Notes: generated by a model not told the origin, from the letters alone. Shown: positions 34,820-44,278, counted from the stretch's first letter. The stretch: DNA of 64,000 bases from Bdellovibrionales bacterium Ga0074139 (GCA_001464795.1 LNEB01000003.1:237062-301061); one strand, 5' to 3'. Numbers and translations are program-made.

Positions 34820-36763
34820 TTAAGCTGTAACTGGTCCGGAATTTCCTACTGGATCACTACCTGCTTTTTTAACTAAATTGGCTTTTGCAATATCTTGGCC
34901 TTCTTTTTTAGTGCTGCGTACTTTTTCAATTTCTTCTGCCTGCATACCGCCTACAAGTAATGAGACTTCATGACCGTCCACGGTTTCGTACATCAAAAGA
35001 GCCTGAGTGATACGTTCGAGAGCATCCTTGTGATCAGCTAGAATCTTTTGTGCCGTTCTGTAGCCTGTGTTAATAATACTGGCCACTTCTGCATCAATTT
35101 CTTCTGCTTTACTTTCAGAGTAATCTTTGGTGGCTTGTCCTGTCCCCATACCCATAAACACCGGGTTGTCGCGTTTTTCGTAAGCTAAAGGTCCTAACTT
35201 TTCACTCATACCCCATTCACAAACCATGCGTCTGGCCAGTTGAGTGGCTCGCTCGATGTCGTTTGCCGCACCGGCTGTAAAATCTTTGTAAACCAATTCT
35301 TCAGCCGCACGACCGCCAAAGGCGAAAGCGATCCAGTTTTCAGCTTGTTTCTTTGAGAAACTGACTTGATCTTTTTCTGGTAAAGTTTGCGTGAGCCCTA
35401 AAGCCATACCGCGAGGAATGATGGTCACTTTGTGAATAGGATCAAGCCCTGGAAGCTTAACACCCACAAGAGTGTGACCCGCTTCGTGGTAAGCTGTCAT
35501 TTTTCGGTCTTCTTCAGACAGCACCATGGACTTTCGTTCGCTTCCCATGATGACTTTATCTTTTGCTTTTTCGAAATCTTCCATTTCTAAATATTTTTTA
35601 TCAATTCTTGCTGCAATAAGGGCTGCTTCATTCACTAAATTTTCCAGATCAGCCCCTGAGAATCCCGGTGTGCCACGGGCGATTTTTCCTACTTCCACGT
35701 CAGGGCCCACAGGAGTTTTTCTGATATGCACCGCTAAAATTTGTTCACGGCCTTTAAGATCAGGTTTGTTCACCACAACCCGTCGGTCAAAACGACCGGG
35801 TCTTAACAAGGCTGGATCTAAAACGTCAGGTCTGTTGGTCGCAGCCACAATGATCACACCTTCAGTGGATTCAAAACCGTCCATTTCCACAAGCAACTGA
35901 TTCAAAGTCTGTTCCCGTTCATCGTGACCGCCACCCATTCCGGCCCCACGATGTCTTCCTACTGCATCGATCTCATCGATAAAAATAAGACAAGGTGCAC
36001 TTTTCTTACCCTGTTCAAAAAGATCTCTGACGCGGCTGGCACCCACACCCACAAACATTTCAACGAAATCAGAACCAGAAATTGTGTAGAATGGAACACC
36101 GGCCTCACCGGCCACAGCTCTTGCGAGTAAAGTCTTTCCCGTTCCAGGAGAGCCCACTAGCAAGACGCCCTTAGGAATTCGCCCACCAAGCCTTGTGAAT
36201 TTTTTTGGATCCTTTAAAAAGGCCACAATTTCTTGGAGTTCTTCTTTTGCTTCATCCACTCCGGCCACTTCTTTAAAAGTCACTCGGTTTTTATGTTCGG
36301 TCAGTAGCTTAGCTCGGGATTTACCAAAGCTCATGGCTTTGCCACCACCGGATTGAATTTGTCGCATGATAAAGAAAAACAGACCAATGATGATAATCAG
36401 CGGCAGCCAGTTCGCGAGGAACCCAAAGACTCCGTTCCCGTCTCCCTTTTCATAGTTAGGGGTAATGCCTTTAGCTTCTAATTTTTTTAATGTTTCAGCG
36501 TCATCATTACCTGTGAAGGAAAATTTTTCGCCGCCGTACTTTTGCGCACCCGCCGAATTGAGCTCACCGCGAAATTCTTTAGTGTCAGTGTTGATGATGA
36601 GTTTATCGGGAATAATTTCACCGGCTTCAAGAGCTGCCATAAAAGTGGTATTTTTAAACTCACGAGCCATTTGAGGATTTTTTTGCTGATAGAGGTGAAT
36701 CATAAACATACTAACAACCATGATTAAAAACCAGAATGCGATGGCTTTTTGTCCAGACTTCAT
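34820..36763 (-). CDS. ftsH: ATP-dependent zinc metalloprotease FtsH
   Basis: 647 residues: two N-terminal membrane segments around a periplasmic domain, then an AAA module ([28 protein letters not shown], the FtsH pore-type [20 protein letters not shown] block) and a zinc protease domain with [12 protein letters not shown]. Degrades damaged or short-lived membrane and soluble proteins. It is the second gene of the tilS-to-tsaE run and follows tilS after about 70 bases. Confidence 0.97.
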   Translation of the reverse strand: MKSGQKAIAFWFLIMVVSMFMIHLYQQKNPQMAREFKNTTFMAALEAGEIIPDKLIINTDTKEFRGELNSAGAQKYGGEKFSFTGNDDAETLKKLEAKGITPNYEKGDGNGVFGFLANWLPLIIIIGLFFFIMRQIQSGGGKAMSFGKSRAKLLTEHKNRVTFKEVAGVDEAKEELQEIVAFLKDPKKFTRLGGRIPKGVLLVGSPGTGKTLLARAVAGEAGVPFYTISGSDFVEMFVGVGASRVRDLFEQGKKSAPCLIFIDEIDAVGRHRGAGMGGGHDEREQTLNQLLVEMDGFESTEGVIIVAATNRPDVLDPALLRPGRFDRRVVVNKPDLKGREQILAVHIRKTPVGPDVEVGKIARGTPGFSGADLENLVNEAALIAARIDKKYLEMEDFEKAKDKVIMGSERKSMVLSEEDRKMTAYHEAGHTLVGVKLPGLDPIHKVTIIPRGMALGLTQTLPEKDQVSFSKKQAENWIAFAFGGRAAEELVYKDFTAGAANDIERATQLARRMVCEWGMSEKLGPLAYEKRDNPVFMGMGTGQATKDYSESKAEEIDAEVASIINTGYRTAQKILADHKDALERITQALLMYETVDGHEVSLLVGGMQAEEIEKVRSTKKEGQDIAKANLVKKAGSDPVGNSGPVTA

Positions 36764-36833
36764 TGAGGGTATCCTTTCGTATTCTATGGGAATACTGATT
36801 CAGATTATTTTATAGGGATTTTGGTAAGATAAG

Positions 36834-37766
36834 CTAATACTTCCCGAGTGAAATTTGCTGCGCGTTAACTGACCACACGACCCCTGCACACTTAAATGTG
36901 TGATGCTTTTGTGCTTTGTCCAGCTGCTTCTGGACTTCTTTAAGCTGAGACAAACCGAATTCATGAATGCCATTGTTTTTTAGCAACAAAGCAAGCACCT
37001 GGATCTGCTGCTGATGACCAAAAGTAAGATAATCTTTCACCTTAAGAACTGTGTCTTTAAAGTCAAACGTCTGAGCGAGCGCTAGGCTGTCTAAAGTCCG
37101 TGCCATTCGCTTAAGACTTCCCGGTCGATAGTCTTCCAATTTTCGAAGAATCTGATGCCTTAAAAAATTTCGGAAATAATAACTCTTCTGGTTCGAAGGA
37201 TCCTCGACCCACTTTAAATCATTCTTTTTTAAATAGTCCTCAAGCTCCGACCTCTGAAAACTCAAAAGAGGTCTAAAAACAAATCCCTGCCACTCTTTCA
37301 TGGCCATAAGTCCACTAGGCCCAGTGCCACGAATCAGCCTCATAAAACGCGTCTCTAAAAGATCATCCTGATGATGGGCAAGGGTCACAATATGGCTTGT
37401 TCTGAACTTTTTAAAACATTGAATACGGAAGTCCCTCATTTCCTGCTCACTTTTTAAAAAATGAGAGCTTTTGAACAAGTGAATTTTAAGTTTATTTTTT
37501 TTAGCCCATTGGCTTGCAAAATTTTGTGCCCGGTCACGGTCATTGACTGATTTTGATGCCAGGTTTTCACCATGATGAATATGAATCAGCTCAAAGGGAA
37601 CCTTAAGATCCAAAAGAAGTCCCGCCAAAGCACAGGAATCCCTTCCACCTGAAAATCCAAGCAAAAACGTTTTACCGAGATGATTATGATCTCGAATAAT
37701 TTTTAAAAGCTTATGGTGAACAGGTCCCCAAGAGTGACTCATGCGTGGCTCCAAAATTTTTATCAC
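36834..37766 (-). CDS. tilS: tRNA(Ile)-lysidine synthase TilS
   Basis: 310 residues; adds lysine to C34 of the AUA-reading tRNA-Ile. PP-loop GFSGGRDSCALAGLL, with Arg in the variable position, then HIHHG, LAHHQDDLLETRFMRLIRGTG and the PLLSF block. It is a compact, single-domain-plus form, much shorter than the E. coli enzyme (about 430) and without its C-terminal domains, as in some thermophiles. The tilS-ftsH order is common in bacteria. Confidence 0.92.
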   Translation of the reverse strand: MIKILEPRMSHSWGPVHHKLLKIIRDHNHLGKTFLLGFSGGRDSCALAGLLLDLKVPFELIHIHHGENLASKSVNDRDRAQNFASQWAKKNKLKIHLFKSSHFLKSEQEMRDFRIQCFKKFRTSHIVTLAHHQDDLLETRFMRLIRGTGPSGLMAMKEWQGFVFRPLLSFQRSELEDYLKKNDLKWVEDPSNQKSYYFRNFLRHQILRKLEDYRPGSLKRMARTLDSLALAQTFDFKDTVLKVKDYLTFGHQQQIQVLALLLKNNGIHEFGLSQLKEVQKQLDKAQKHHTFKCAGVVWSVNAQQISLGKY

Positions 37767-37803
37767 TTAACATATTAGCACTTTTTCCCTTAACCTCAAT
37801 GCA

Positions 37804-39921
37804 ATGATACGTTTAGTTTGTTTATTTTTATCACTTTTTTTGACTGAAATTGTTCTCAGTCGCAACGCAGGCTACCTTTATTTCGATTATTATCTTAATC
37901 TCATCCCAGTTCTCGTCTTTACAGCTATTACCACAGGAAATCTTCTAGGCTTTGTTAAAAGCCTTCAGTTGATTTCAAACATAGCACTGCTTTTCATAAT
38001 ATTGATGACCACTTTGATCAGCCTTTTGGGTCTTTCTCACTTTCCTGATTTTGGCTTTATTTGGCTCAGTTTTCCTTACATTTTTTATGGATTTCTTTTG
38101 ACCCGCCTATTTTCAAGTGAAAGCTTAAAATCTATTATTTATGCCTTTGGATTCGCAGGAGCTTTTGCCTACTTGATGCTCTCTGTTTTCATTAATGAAC
38201 TGTCTCCGATACTTGAATTTTTAACTCTATTAGCCGCCGCCACAGCATTTTGGAGCTTTCAGTTCAAAAACAAAATTGTTACAGCTTTGGCCTTAGTCAT
38301 AACAGGTGCGGCCTGGGCAATGGGACAACTGGGCCACTTTGAACCACAGTTAATGGTGGAAAAAAACTTTGAGGGTTTTAAAGATAGCAAAAGAATAGCT
38401 CAACCCTATTACACACCCCTGATTCGCACAGACCTCGTCAGTAACCCAAAAGGACAAGTCATTATTGTCACAAACGGAAGAAGATTTGCCGTGGTCTCTC
38501 CCCTTGAGGCCACACAAAAATATTTTACTCCTCCTAGTTTTTTTATTCCTTCCTATGACATTCCCTACGAATTTTTAAAGCCAGAAAAAACCCTCGTTAT
38601 TGGTTCAGCGGAAGGACATAATATTCGCGCAGGTATCAAAAACAATGTTAAAAGCTTAACCGCTGTTGACATCAATCCTGCTGTTTTTAAAATTATGAAA
38701 AATGAATTGGCCCATCAGTCAGCCAATATATACAACCATCCAAGTGTAAAAACGAAAGTATCAGAAGGCAGACACTTTCTTGAAACCAGTCAAGAACAGT
38801 TCGACCTTATCACACTTCAAGGAGTGCAAACTGGCACTCACAGTAACTTACTTAATTCCTCCATGATCGAGTCCTATCTTTTAACAGAGGAAGCTCTTGA
38901 AGTTTTATGGCAAAGAACATCAGACAAAGGTGCTATTTGGATTGAAGAATACAAAGTGGAATTAAATCCCAACATGACACTTGTGAAAAGTATCGCAGCA
39001 ACGGCTATGACAATCCTACCGATTGAAAACCCAAAAAATCAAATATTTCTATTCGAGTACTTACAAAACTCGGCTAATCCCCATGGCCAAAATAGACGAC
39101 TTCGAGAAGGGTTACTGATATTTAAATCACCTCAAGATACAGCACCCGAAGCCTTCGGGACAATCCTAGCAAAAAAAATAAAAGTCAATGACCCCATGAC
39201 AATCGATGTTTCTCAAACTCACAGAAAAACCGACAATCGACCGCGAGTATTTAAAGAATCAACCCTCATTAACAAAGTAAAAATGGCTTGCTTCGTTTTT
39301 GCCATATTCGTAATCGGTGCAACGGCCATTGTTTTAAGAAAAAGTAAAAAAACAAAAAATTTAAAATTGGGTGTAAGTCAAATTTATGTGGGAATTGCAT
39401 TCATGCTTTTTATCATGGGTGCTTCAGGCCCTCTGTCTTTACTTATCGGTAACCCTCAGTTATCAACACCCACCCTCTATTCCATAACTTTTGCCTTTGG
39501 AATCATCGGAGGGCAATGGGCCCTGCAATTGGGATCCCGGGGATTAATTAGGGCATTAATGATTTTATGTCTTTATACTTTTATAATTCTGGCCGTCATC
39601 ACACAAATTAAATCCAGTCTGATTCAAGTGGAGTCTATTTATTTACGAACAATTTTAGTTAGCCTGTTTTTGATCCCTATTGCAACACTGATTGAAATTC
39701 CCTATGTTTGGATTCTCAATCAATACAATGGGCAAGATCGAGCTTGGTCCTATACTTTAGAAAACATAGGATCGCTACTTGCTTTACCAATTGGGTTTTG
39801 GATTCAATTTCAGTTTGGAAGTCTTGGACTCATCACTGCACTAGCATTTGTATTTCTATTTCTTTTTATAATTATGAGAAACGAAAACTATTCTTCTGCT
39901 CGTAGAAATCTTGAAAATTGA
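37804..39921 (+). CDS. Membrane protein with a degenerate spermidine-synthase-like core
   Basis: 705 residues: six or so hydrophobic segments (1-190), a soluble core (about 200-440), then a second membrane block (about 490-700). The core has a methyltransferase-type fold: LVIGSAEGHNIRAGI as cofactor loop, TAVDINPAVFKI as the acidic strand, EGRHFLE. The catalytic aspartates of real spermidine synthases (DS-D-P motif) are replaced by TLQGVQTG, so aminopropyl transfer is doubtful. Similar membrane-fused spermidine-synthase-like proteins occur widely with unknown roles. Its 3' end overlaps the PP-loop operon by 50 bases. Confidence 0.8.
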   Translation: MIRLVCLFLSLFLTEIVLSRNAGYLYFDYYLNLIPVLVFTAITTGNLLGFVKSLQLISNIALLFIILMTTLISLLGLSHFPDFGFIWLSFPYIFYGFLLTRLFSSESLKSIIYAFGFAGAFAYLMLSVFINELSPILEFLTLLAAATAFWSFQFKNKIVTALALVITGAAWAMGQLGHFEPQLMVEKNFEGFKDSKRIAQPYYTPLIRTDLVSNPKGQVIIVTNGRRFAVVSPLEATQKYFTPPSFFIPSYDIPYEFLKPEKTLVIGSAEGHNIRAGIKNNVKSLTAVDINPAVFKIMKNELAHQSANIYNHPSVKTKVSEGRHFLETSQEQFDLITLQGVQTGTHSNLLNSSMIESYLLTEEALEVLWQRTSDKGAIWIEEYKVELNPNMTLVKSIAATAMTILPIENPKNQIFLFEYLQNSANPHGQNRRLREGLLIFKSPQDTAPEAFGTILAKKIKVNDPMTIDVSQTHRKTDNRPRVFKESTLINKVKMACFVFAIFVIGATAIVLRKSKKTKNLKLGVSQIYVGIAFMLFIMGASGPLSLLIGNPQLSTPTLYSITFAFGIIGGQWALQLGSRGLIRALMILCLYTFIILAVITQIKSSLIQVESIYLRTILVSLFLIPIATLIEIPYVWILNQYNGQDRAWSYTLENIGSLLALPIGFWIQFQFGSLGLITALAFVFLFLFIIMRNENYSSARRNLEN

Positions 39922-40999
39922 TTTCATATAAAAAATTAAAATCTGACGTCAATGCCTTTGGTGTATCGCTTTGAAGAAACAGGTTGTACAAGCTTCCAAC
40001 TTTAAGCTTGTTAACACGGTAATTAGAGTCCTTCGTAAAATCAAAAATAAGATCTTTCACATGCCACTTGTAGCTTGACCATGAGGTCTGAATTCTTTTT
40101 TCAGGATTCACCAGCGCCCAGCGCTGAAAGTCTAAAGTGCTGAAGAAATGAAAATGCTTGGCAGCTAAATAGCTTTCGTTAATTTTATCCCGAGTCGAAG
40201 GCAAAACGCGAAGAGGGATTCTGTAGTAAACAGATTGCCACTTGTAAACAAAATTAAACCACCAAAAGAAATCAAACAAAGTTTGAATTTCAAAAACTTT
40301 CTGATTTTCTAAAACAAACTGGAAATACTCAGACCAACTGGTGATGGAATCTTCGGACATTTTTTTTCTTCTAAAAATATCTTTAAGAAAATTTAATTCA
40401 AACTTTTTATGCATAATGGATTCATCAAAGTACTTAAATAAATCATAGACGAGTAATGATCCATGCAATTGGTCATTGAACTCGGCATCTACAATAATTT
40501 GATCGGTTTCAAAAATTTCTTTAAATTGGGTCGAAGAACGAATTCGAGGGCCAATTTTTCTGATAAAATTATAATAGAGCTCTGGGTTTTCAGCGATACT
40601 ATCTTGAGTCATATAGATTATAACTCGGTTTTTAAATTCATCAGCACCTAAAATTTTTAAAAATGAAATAAGAACCATGGTAGAATCAATACCACCTGAA
40701 TAAAGCAGCGCTATTGGCTTATCGATTTTTTTTTGAACATTAACGATTTCTTCAGCTCTTTCATTACAGATCTGTTCATAGGATTTTTTAAACTCCCTAG
40801 AGCTTTGCGGGATATGTGACGTTGGACTGACCTTCATGCGAACGGGCATGGTGGTCAGTCCCGATCGATCGACTAGGCTTTGATTATTTCCAATAAATTT
40901 TGAAATTTCTGACCAGGTCTTAAGATCCTTGATAGTGGAATTATGACAAGCTGACATATTCAGCAATAAAAGACCTGGCTTATCATTAGACTTTTGCAT
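39872..40999 (-). CDS. PP-loop ATPase, asparagine-synthetase-like (third of three)
   Basis: 375 residues. The PP-loop SGGIDS is at 101-106 in ALLYSGGIDSTMVLISFL, indicating AMP-forming activation of a carboxylate or similar group. An N-terminal segment of about 70 residues replaces the glutaminase domain of true asparagine synthetases; there is no N-terminal nucleophile Cys. The C-terminal half is aromatic and helical with no family I can name. Only distantly like the other two PP-loop genes of the operon. Last gene of the operon; it overlaps the previous one by 14 bases and the convergent membrane-protein gene by 50. Confidence 0.78.
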   Translation of the reverse strand: MQKSNDKPGLLLLNMSACHNSTIKDLKTWSEISKFIGNNQSLVDRSGLTTMPVRMKVSPTSHIPQSSREFKKSYEQICNERAEEIVNVQKKIDKPIALLYSGGIDSTMVLISFLKILGADEFKNRVIIYMTQDSIAENPELYYNFIRKIGPRIRSSTQFKEIFETDQIIVDAEFNDQLHGSLLVYDLFKYFDESIMHKKFELNFLKDIFRRKKMSEDSITSWSEYFQFVLENQKVFEIQTLFDFFWWFNFVYKWQSVYYRIPLRVLPSTRDKINESYLAAKHFHFFSTLDFQRWALVNPEKRIQTSWSSYKWHVKDLIFDFTKDSNYRVNKLKVGSLYNLFLQSDTPKALTSDFNFLYEINFQDFYEQKNSFRFS

Positions 41000-41615
41000 T
41001 TAAAAACATCTCAGTTCTAACATTATTAAACTCTTGGTCTAATTGATCCAAAGAGCAGGTGTTGAAAATTCTAACGTATTTTTGGAAAATGGCATAATCC
41101 CTGATTTTGACCGTATTGGATCCTTCCACTTTAAATTTAATTTCGTAATAAGCAGCATCGAATGAGATTTGATTGATATGGGCATAGGATTTGATTCCTT
41201 CAGAAAAATAGTTTTCTTCAGGCCTACAACTCTGCAATTCCTTTTCAAGGATAGAGCTAATTGAAGATGGGTAACCTAAACAGGCTTTTTTTAATGATAG
41301 AAAAGAAAGCATTTCTAACAATTCAAGGTATTTTGCCCTTAACTTGGCTTCTTCTCTTCTTTTTAAAAATAAATCTGTGATGTTTTCTGGCTTTAAAGGG
41401 TTCACTTCACGCTTAACAGAGACGTGTAAGAAACTATTATCAAAATCCACATCTTTATAAATTTCAAAAATTTTTCTATGCAAAGGAATTTCAATGGTTC
41501 TAGAGTCCAAAAGACCTAACATTAAATTTGTACCTACAGTGCGATTAGGAAGAGTACACAGGACCCCACCATTGTTTCGATCAATTAAAAGATACTTCCA
41601 GTTTTCTACAAACAA
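40986..41615 (-). CDS. Unrecognised protein in the PP-loop operon
   Basis: 209 residues, soluble, no signal peptide. Begins with a strand-rich segment (KYLLIDRNNGGVLCTLPNRTVG), followed by charged helices; I do not recognise a family. It is coupled to the downstream PP-loop gene (14-base overlap) and lies 15 bases after the upstream one, so it is a full member of the operon. A partner, substrate carrier or regulator are equally possible. Confidence 0.7.
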   Translation of the reverse strand: MFVENWKYLLIDRNNGGVLCTLPNRTVGTNLMLGLLDSRTIEIPLHRKIFEIYKDVDFDNSFLHVSVKREVNPLKPENITDLFLKRREEAKLRAKYLELLEMLSFLSLKKACLGYPSSISSILEKELQSCRPEENYFSEGIKSYAHINQISFDAAYYEIKFKVEGSNTVKIRDYAIFQKYVRIFNTCSLDQLDQEFNNVRTEMFLNAKV

Positions 41616-41630
41616 TGAACACTCCGATAT

Positions 41631-42587
41631 TTATTTAAAGTATAATGAATCAACTTTTGCAAAGCAACCCATGTGCTTTTTCCAAAATGGCATCTGCATG
41701 GATTCTTTTCTTAAATGTAAAAGATGTTGAATGACCTCATTGCGCTGATTGTTCGTGTCGTTTTCCCAATTGGTGGACTTCTGGCGAAATGGAACTTCCG
41801 GGTAAAGAAACTTCAATACTTTTTTCGTATTAAATTCTGGCGGATCTAGCTTTTCAAATAGGGGGTGATTCCACATTCCCAGGATTAAGCCTGGAGTACT
41901 GTTGTAAAAGTAATACTGACCTGATTTCTTGTTATTTTCAGCCCACAATCGATAAATGACCTCGTTAATCATAAACGGCAGTCCTTCCGTAAATGTGGAT
42001 TTTGCGAAAAGTCTTTTGTAGGCCTCACCGTGCTTATCCAAATCTCCTTCGGCAACAACGACGAATTGTGAATCTGGTATTTGTGAAAATAAATAGGTCA
42101 TGGCTATGTAAGTGGGAAAAAAACAACCGTATTTTTTAAAAACTTGAGGAGCATAATCAAATATAAAAAACTTTTTTTCCAATCGAATAATATTCAATTT
42201 GAGATTCAATTTTTTTGCCAATGGCTGAACAAACTGTTTTAAAACTGCTGAATTAAGACCCCAAAAATCTAAAAAATAGAGCTCCAATTGATCTGTCTTT
42301 TTTAAAATCTCATAAATTAGAATTTCGCTATCCACTCCCCCACTGGCACAAACTGCCAATTTTTTATTTTTTGCTTTTTCTAGTAATGATTGGACGGCTA
42401 ACTCAACTTCTTCCTTGAAGGAAAATTGGAGGTTCGGCTGATTGATGACAGCTGGATGAAATTGATATTTAAAGTCAGTGGGTTTTGAAAAGTCAGGGGC
42501 AAGACTACCAAAATCATCAAAAGACCAAGAAATGTGAGTGGGACATGTATCGAACAGAAAGGGTCTATTTTCTGCTGATTTTGTCAT
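41631..42587 (-). CDS. PP-loop ATPase, asparagine-synthetase-like (second of three)
   Basis: 318 residues with an intact PP-loop SGGVDS at 82-87. It is a paralogue of the gene at 43259-44212: both share a FWG(L/I)N strand after the PP-loop, a G(D/G)LD motif, a YR(L/V)WA segment, GQYYF(Y/F)NSTP and a C-terminal TNW block. No glutaminase domain. It overlaps the cupin gene by 23 bases. Probably an ATP-dependent ligase or amidating enzyme; the substrate cannot be read from the sequence. Confidence 0.8.
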   Translation of the reverse strand: MTKSAENRPFLFDTCPTHISWSFDDFGSLAPDFSKPTDFKYQFHPAVINQPNLQFSFKEEVELAVQSLLEKAKNKKLAVCASGGVDSEILIYEILKKTDQLELYFLDFWGLNSAVLKQFVQPLAKKLNLKLNIIRLEKKFFIFDYAPQVFKKYGCFFPTYIAMTYLFSQIPDSQFVVVAEGDLDKHGEAYKRLFAKSTFTEGLPFMINEVIYRLWAENNKKSGQYYFYNSTPGLILGMWNHPLFEKLDPPEFNTKKVLKFLYPEVPFRQKSTNWENDTNNQRNEVIQHLLHLRKESMQMPFWKKHMGCFAKVDSLYFK

Positions 42588-43242
42588 TAAAGTAGGACCT
42601 GTTAATCATCATATGATCATTGTCTTTGGGACCAAAATCACCTTCAGGGTGGAATGCAACCACTGATAAAGATTGGTTAGAAGTTTTGAATCTGTGAATT
42701 TCATGTTCTTGAATATAAAACGAATCCCCTTTTTTAAGGGCGTGCTCGCCAGAAATTGTTTCGGCCAGACCTTCACCATCGACAACAAATCCAAGACGTA
42801 ATGTGGGATGCAGATGGGATGTTTGTTGAACATGACTTGGAATATATAAAAAATTAAGACTGGGATCTCCTGACCTGGCCGGATAAGCAAGGATCGTATC
42901 AGAACAGCCATCAACATAGGACAGACGGCCAGTGGCTTCGGCTTGACCTAATAAAAGTGGAAGCCCTAAAAACCCATGCCTAAGAATAAGGCAGACACGA
43001 GAATCAGATTCAAAAACAGGTGTTTGTTGACCTGGAAAAATTGGCAAAGTGAAAAAGCTATTTTTGAATAGTTGAATTGTTTTATGTTCGAATTCGTAGT
43101 GCCCCGAGCCCAGGGAGTAACCGAAGACAGTGCCTCTGACCCAATCCTGAGGAATCTGAAAACGACCTGTAAAGCTTATCAGCTGAGAAGGATAAGAAGA
43201 GAATGAGCAATCAATTTGACAATCAGTGTTTAAGATTTTCAC
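42565..43242 (-). CDS. Cupin-domain protein of the PP-loop operon
   Basis: 225 residues, probably bicupin: a diverged N-terminal barrel (about 1-110) and a C-terminal cupin with candidate metal ligands His143 and His145 (SHLHPTLRLGF) and His183 (KKGDSFYIQEHEIHRF). The usual Glu of motif 1 is absent, as in some isomerases and dioxygenases with three-His sites. Could be an epimerase, a dioxygenase or a small-molecule sensor. It lies between two paralogous PP-loop genes, 16 bases after the first and overlapping the second by 23. Confidence 0.8.
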   Translation of the reverse strand: MKILNTDCQIDCSFSSYPSQLISFTGRFQIPQDWVRGTVFGYSLGSGHYEFEHKTIQLFKNSFFTLPIFPGQQTPVFESDSRVCLILRHGFLGLPLLLGQAEATGRLSYVDGCSDTILAYPARSGDPSLNFLYIPSHVQQTSHLHPTLRLGFVVDGEGLAETISGEHALKKGDSFYIQEHEIHRFKTSNQSLSVVAFHPEGDFGPKDNDHMMINRSYFNDKISRK

Positions 43243-43258
43243 AAAGAAAAAACTAACC

Positions 43259-44212
43259 TTACGAAGTCACAGGGGTCAAGTTTTTAGAGGAAACGGCTAA
43301 GAGATGCTTTTTAATTAACTTAAAATCACTGCGGGCTGAATTCCAATTCGTTGTTTTGGAACGATGAGGCACATTTTCATAGGCTGCGGGCAAATAGATT
43401 TCCATTCTACCATCTGCTGTTTTAGTTTTTTTCAAGTTCTGAATCGAAGATAAAATTAACTCTGGAGTACTATTAAAAAAGTAGTACTGCCCAAATCTTT
43501 GGTTTTTCTGAGCCCATACTCTATAGAAAACCTCACCGTTCTTAAAGGGGTAATTTTCTAGAGCATTAACTTGAGACAGGTCTATATTCTTATAATTTAA
43601 TGAGGAGCGATCAAGCCCGCCCTCTCCTAATAAAATAAATTCTGATTTGGGAATTTTGTTAAATGCCAAAGATAGAACGTGATAAGTGGGTTGTGCACAA
43701 CCGGTTTGTAATGCCAATTGTTGGGTCTTGAAACTCAAGACCTCATCAAGGCTCATGTTGATGATATTTAAGCGCAGTCCCATTCGTGAAGCAATTTTTT
43801 GTGCTGATTGTAACTCAGCTTCCTTGTTAATTCCCCAAAAGTTAACAAAATAAAGTTTATGAGGAATTGATAGCCGATTCAAACCCTCTGCAATCAGTTC
43901 AGAGTTATAGCCCCCACTTAAAAAAAGTGCGATGGACCTGTTCTGTCTTTGAGAATTTAATTTTAAAAGTGCGGCTTCAATGGCCTCAACAAAAGAAAGC
44001 TTACGAATGGGCTCTTTGAGTCGGTTGAAGTCAAAATTGTAATTAAGCTCAGATGAGTTAGAAAGCTCCCAACGAATGTGCTCCGGCAGCGTGTCATAGT
44101 TTTCAATGGAAGATTTTTTTAAGCTCAGGATTTGGCCTGTGATGGCTAAGGAAACAAGCAAAAAATCTCTGCGACCTATTGGATAGTTAAAGCTTTTATG
44201 TTTAATCATCAT
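43259..44212 (-). CDS. PP-loop protein with altered nucleotide loop (first of three)
   Basis: 317 residues. The PP-loop reads SGGYNS (99-104), so the Asp of SGGxDS is replaced by Asn; activity is uncertain. The rest aligns well with the intact paralogue downstream. Unusually, the N-terminus is PIGRRDFLLVSLAITGQIL (11-29), a twin-arginine-like motif plus hydrophobic stretch, absent from the paralogue. Starts at ATGATG without a clear ribosome-binding site, 12 bases below a perfect TATAAT. First gene of the five-gene operon. Confidence 0.75.
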   Translation of the reverse strand: MMIKHKSFNYPIGRRDFLLVSLAITGQILSLKKSSIENYDTLPEHIRWELSNSSELNYNFDFNRLKEPIRKLSFVEAIEAALLKLNSQRQNRSIALFLSGGYNSELIAEGLNRLSIPHKLYFVNFWGINKEAELQSAQKIASRMGLRLNIINMSLDEVLSFKTQQLALQTGCAQPTYHVLSLAFNKIPKSEFILLGEGGLDRSSLNYKNIDLSQVNALENYPFKNGEVFYRVWAQKNQRFGQYYFFNSTPELILSSIQNLKKTKTADGRMEIYLPAAYENVPHRSKTTNWNSARSDFKLIKKHLLAVSSKNLTPVTS

Positions 44213-44224
44213 CTATTATTGTGA

Positions 44225-44230
44225 ATTATA
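44225..44230 (-). promoter_or_regulatory. Candidate -10 box for the PP-loop operon
   Basis: TATAAT on the minus strand, 12 bases before the start of the first PP-loop gene, with a T-rich -35 region at the usual distance. The very short leader would fit a transcript starting close to the start codon. Pattern only. Confidence 0.4.
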
Positions 44231-44270
44231 AATAACTGCAGGTATAGTAAAAAAAATGACGTCTCAGAAT

Positions 44271-44278
44271 GATACAAT
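44271..44278 (+). promoter_or_regulatory. Candidate extended -10 promoter for the divergent secreted protein
   Basis: Extended -10 element whose TACAAT core is at 44273-44278, preceded by TG and one base, 25 bases before the ATG at 44303. A second candidate (TTGTGA 44219, 18-base gap, TATAGT 44243) lies upstream. Confidence 0.4.

Noticed and set aside
39872..40999. Canonical asparagine synthetase B
   Set aside because: No N-terminal nucleophile Cys or glutaminase domain; only the PP-loop half resembles it.
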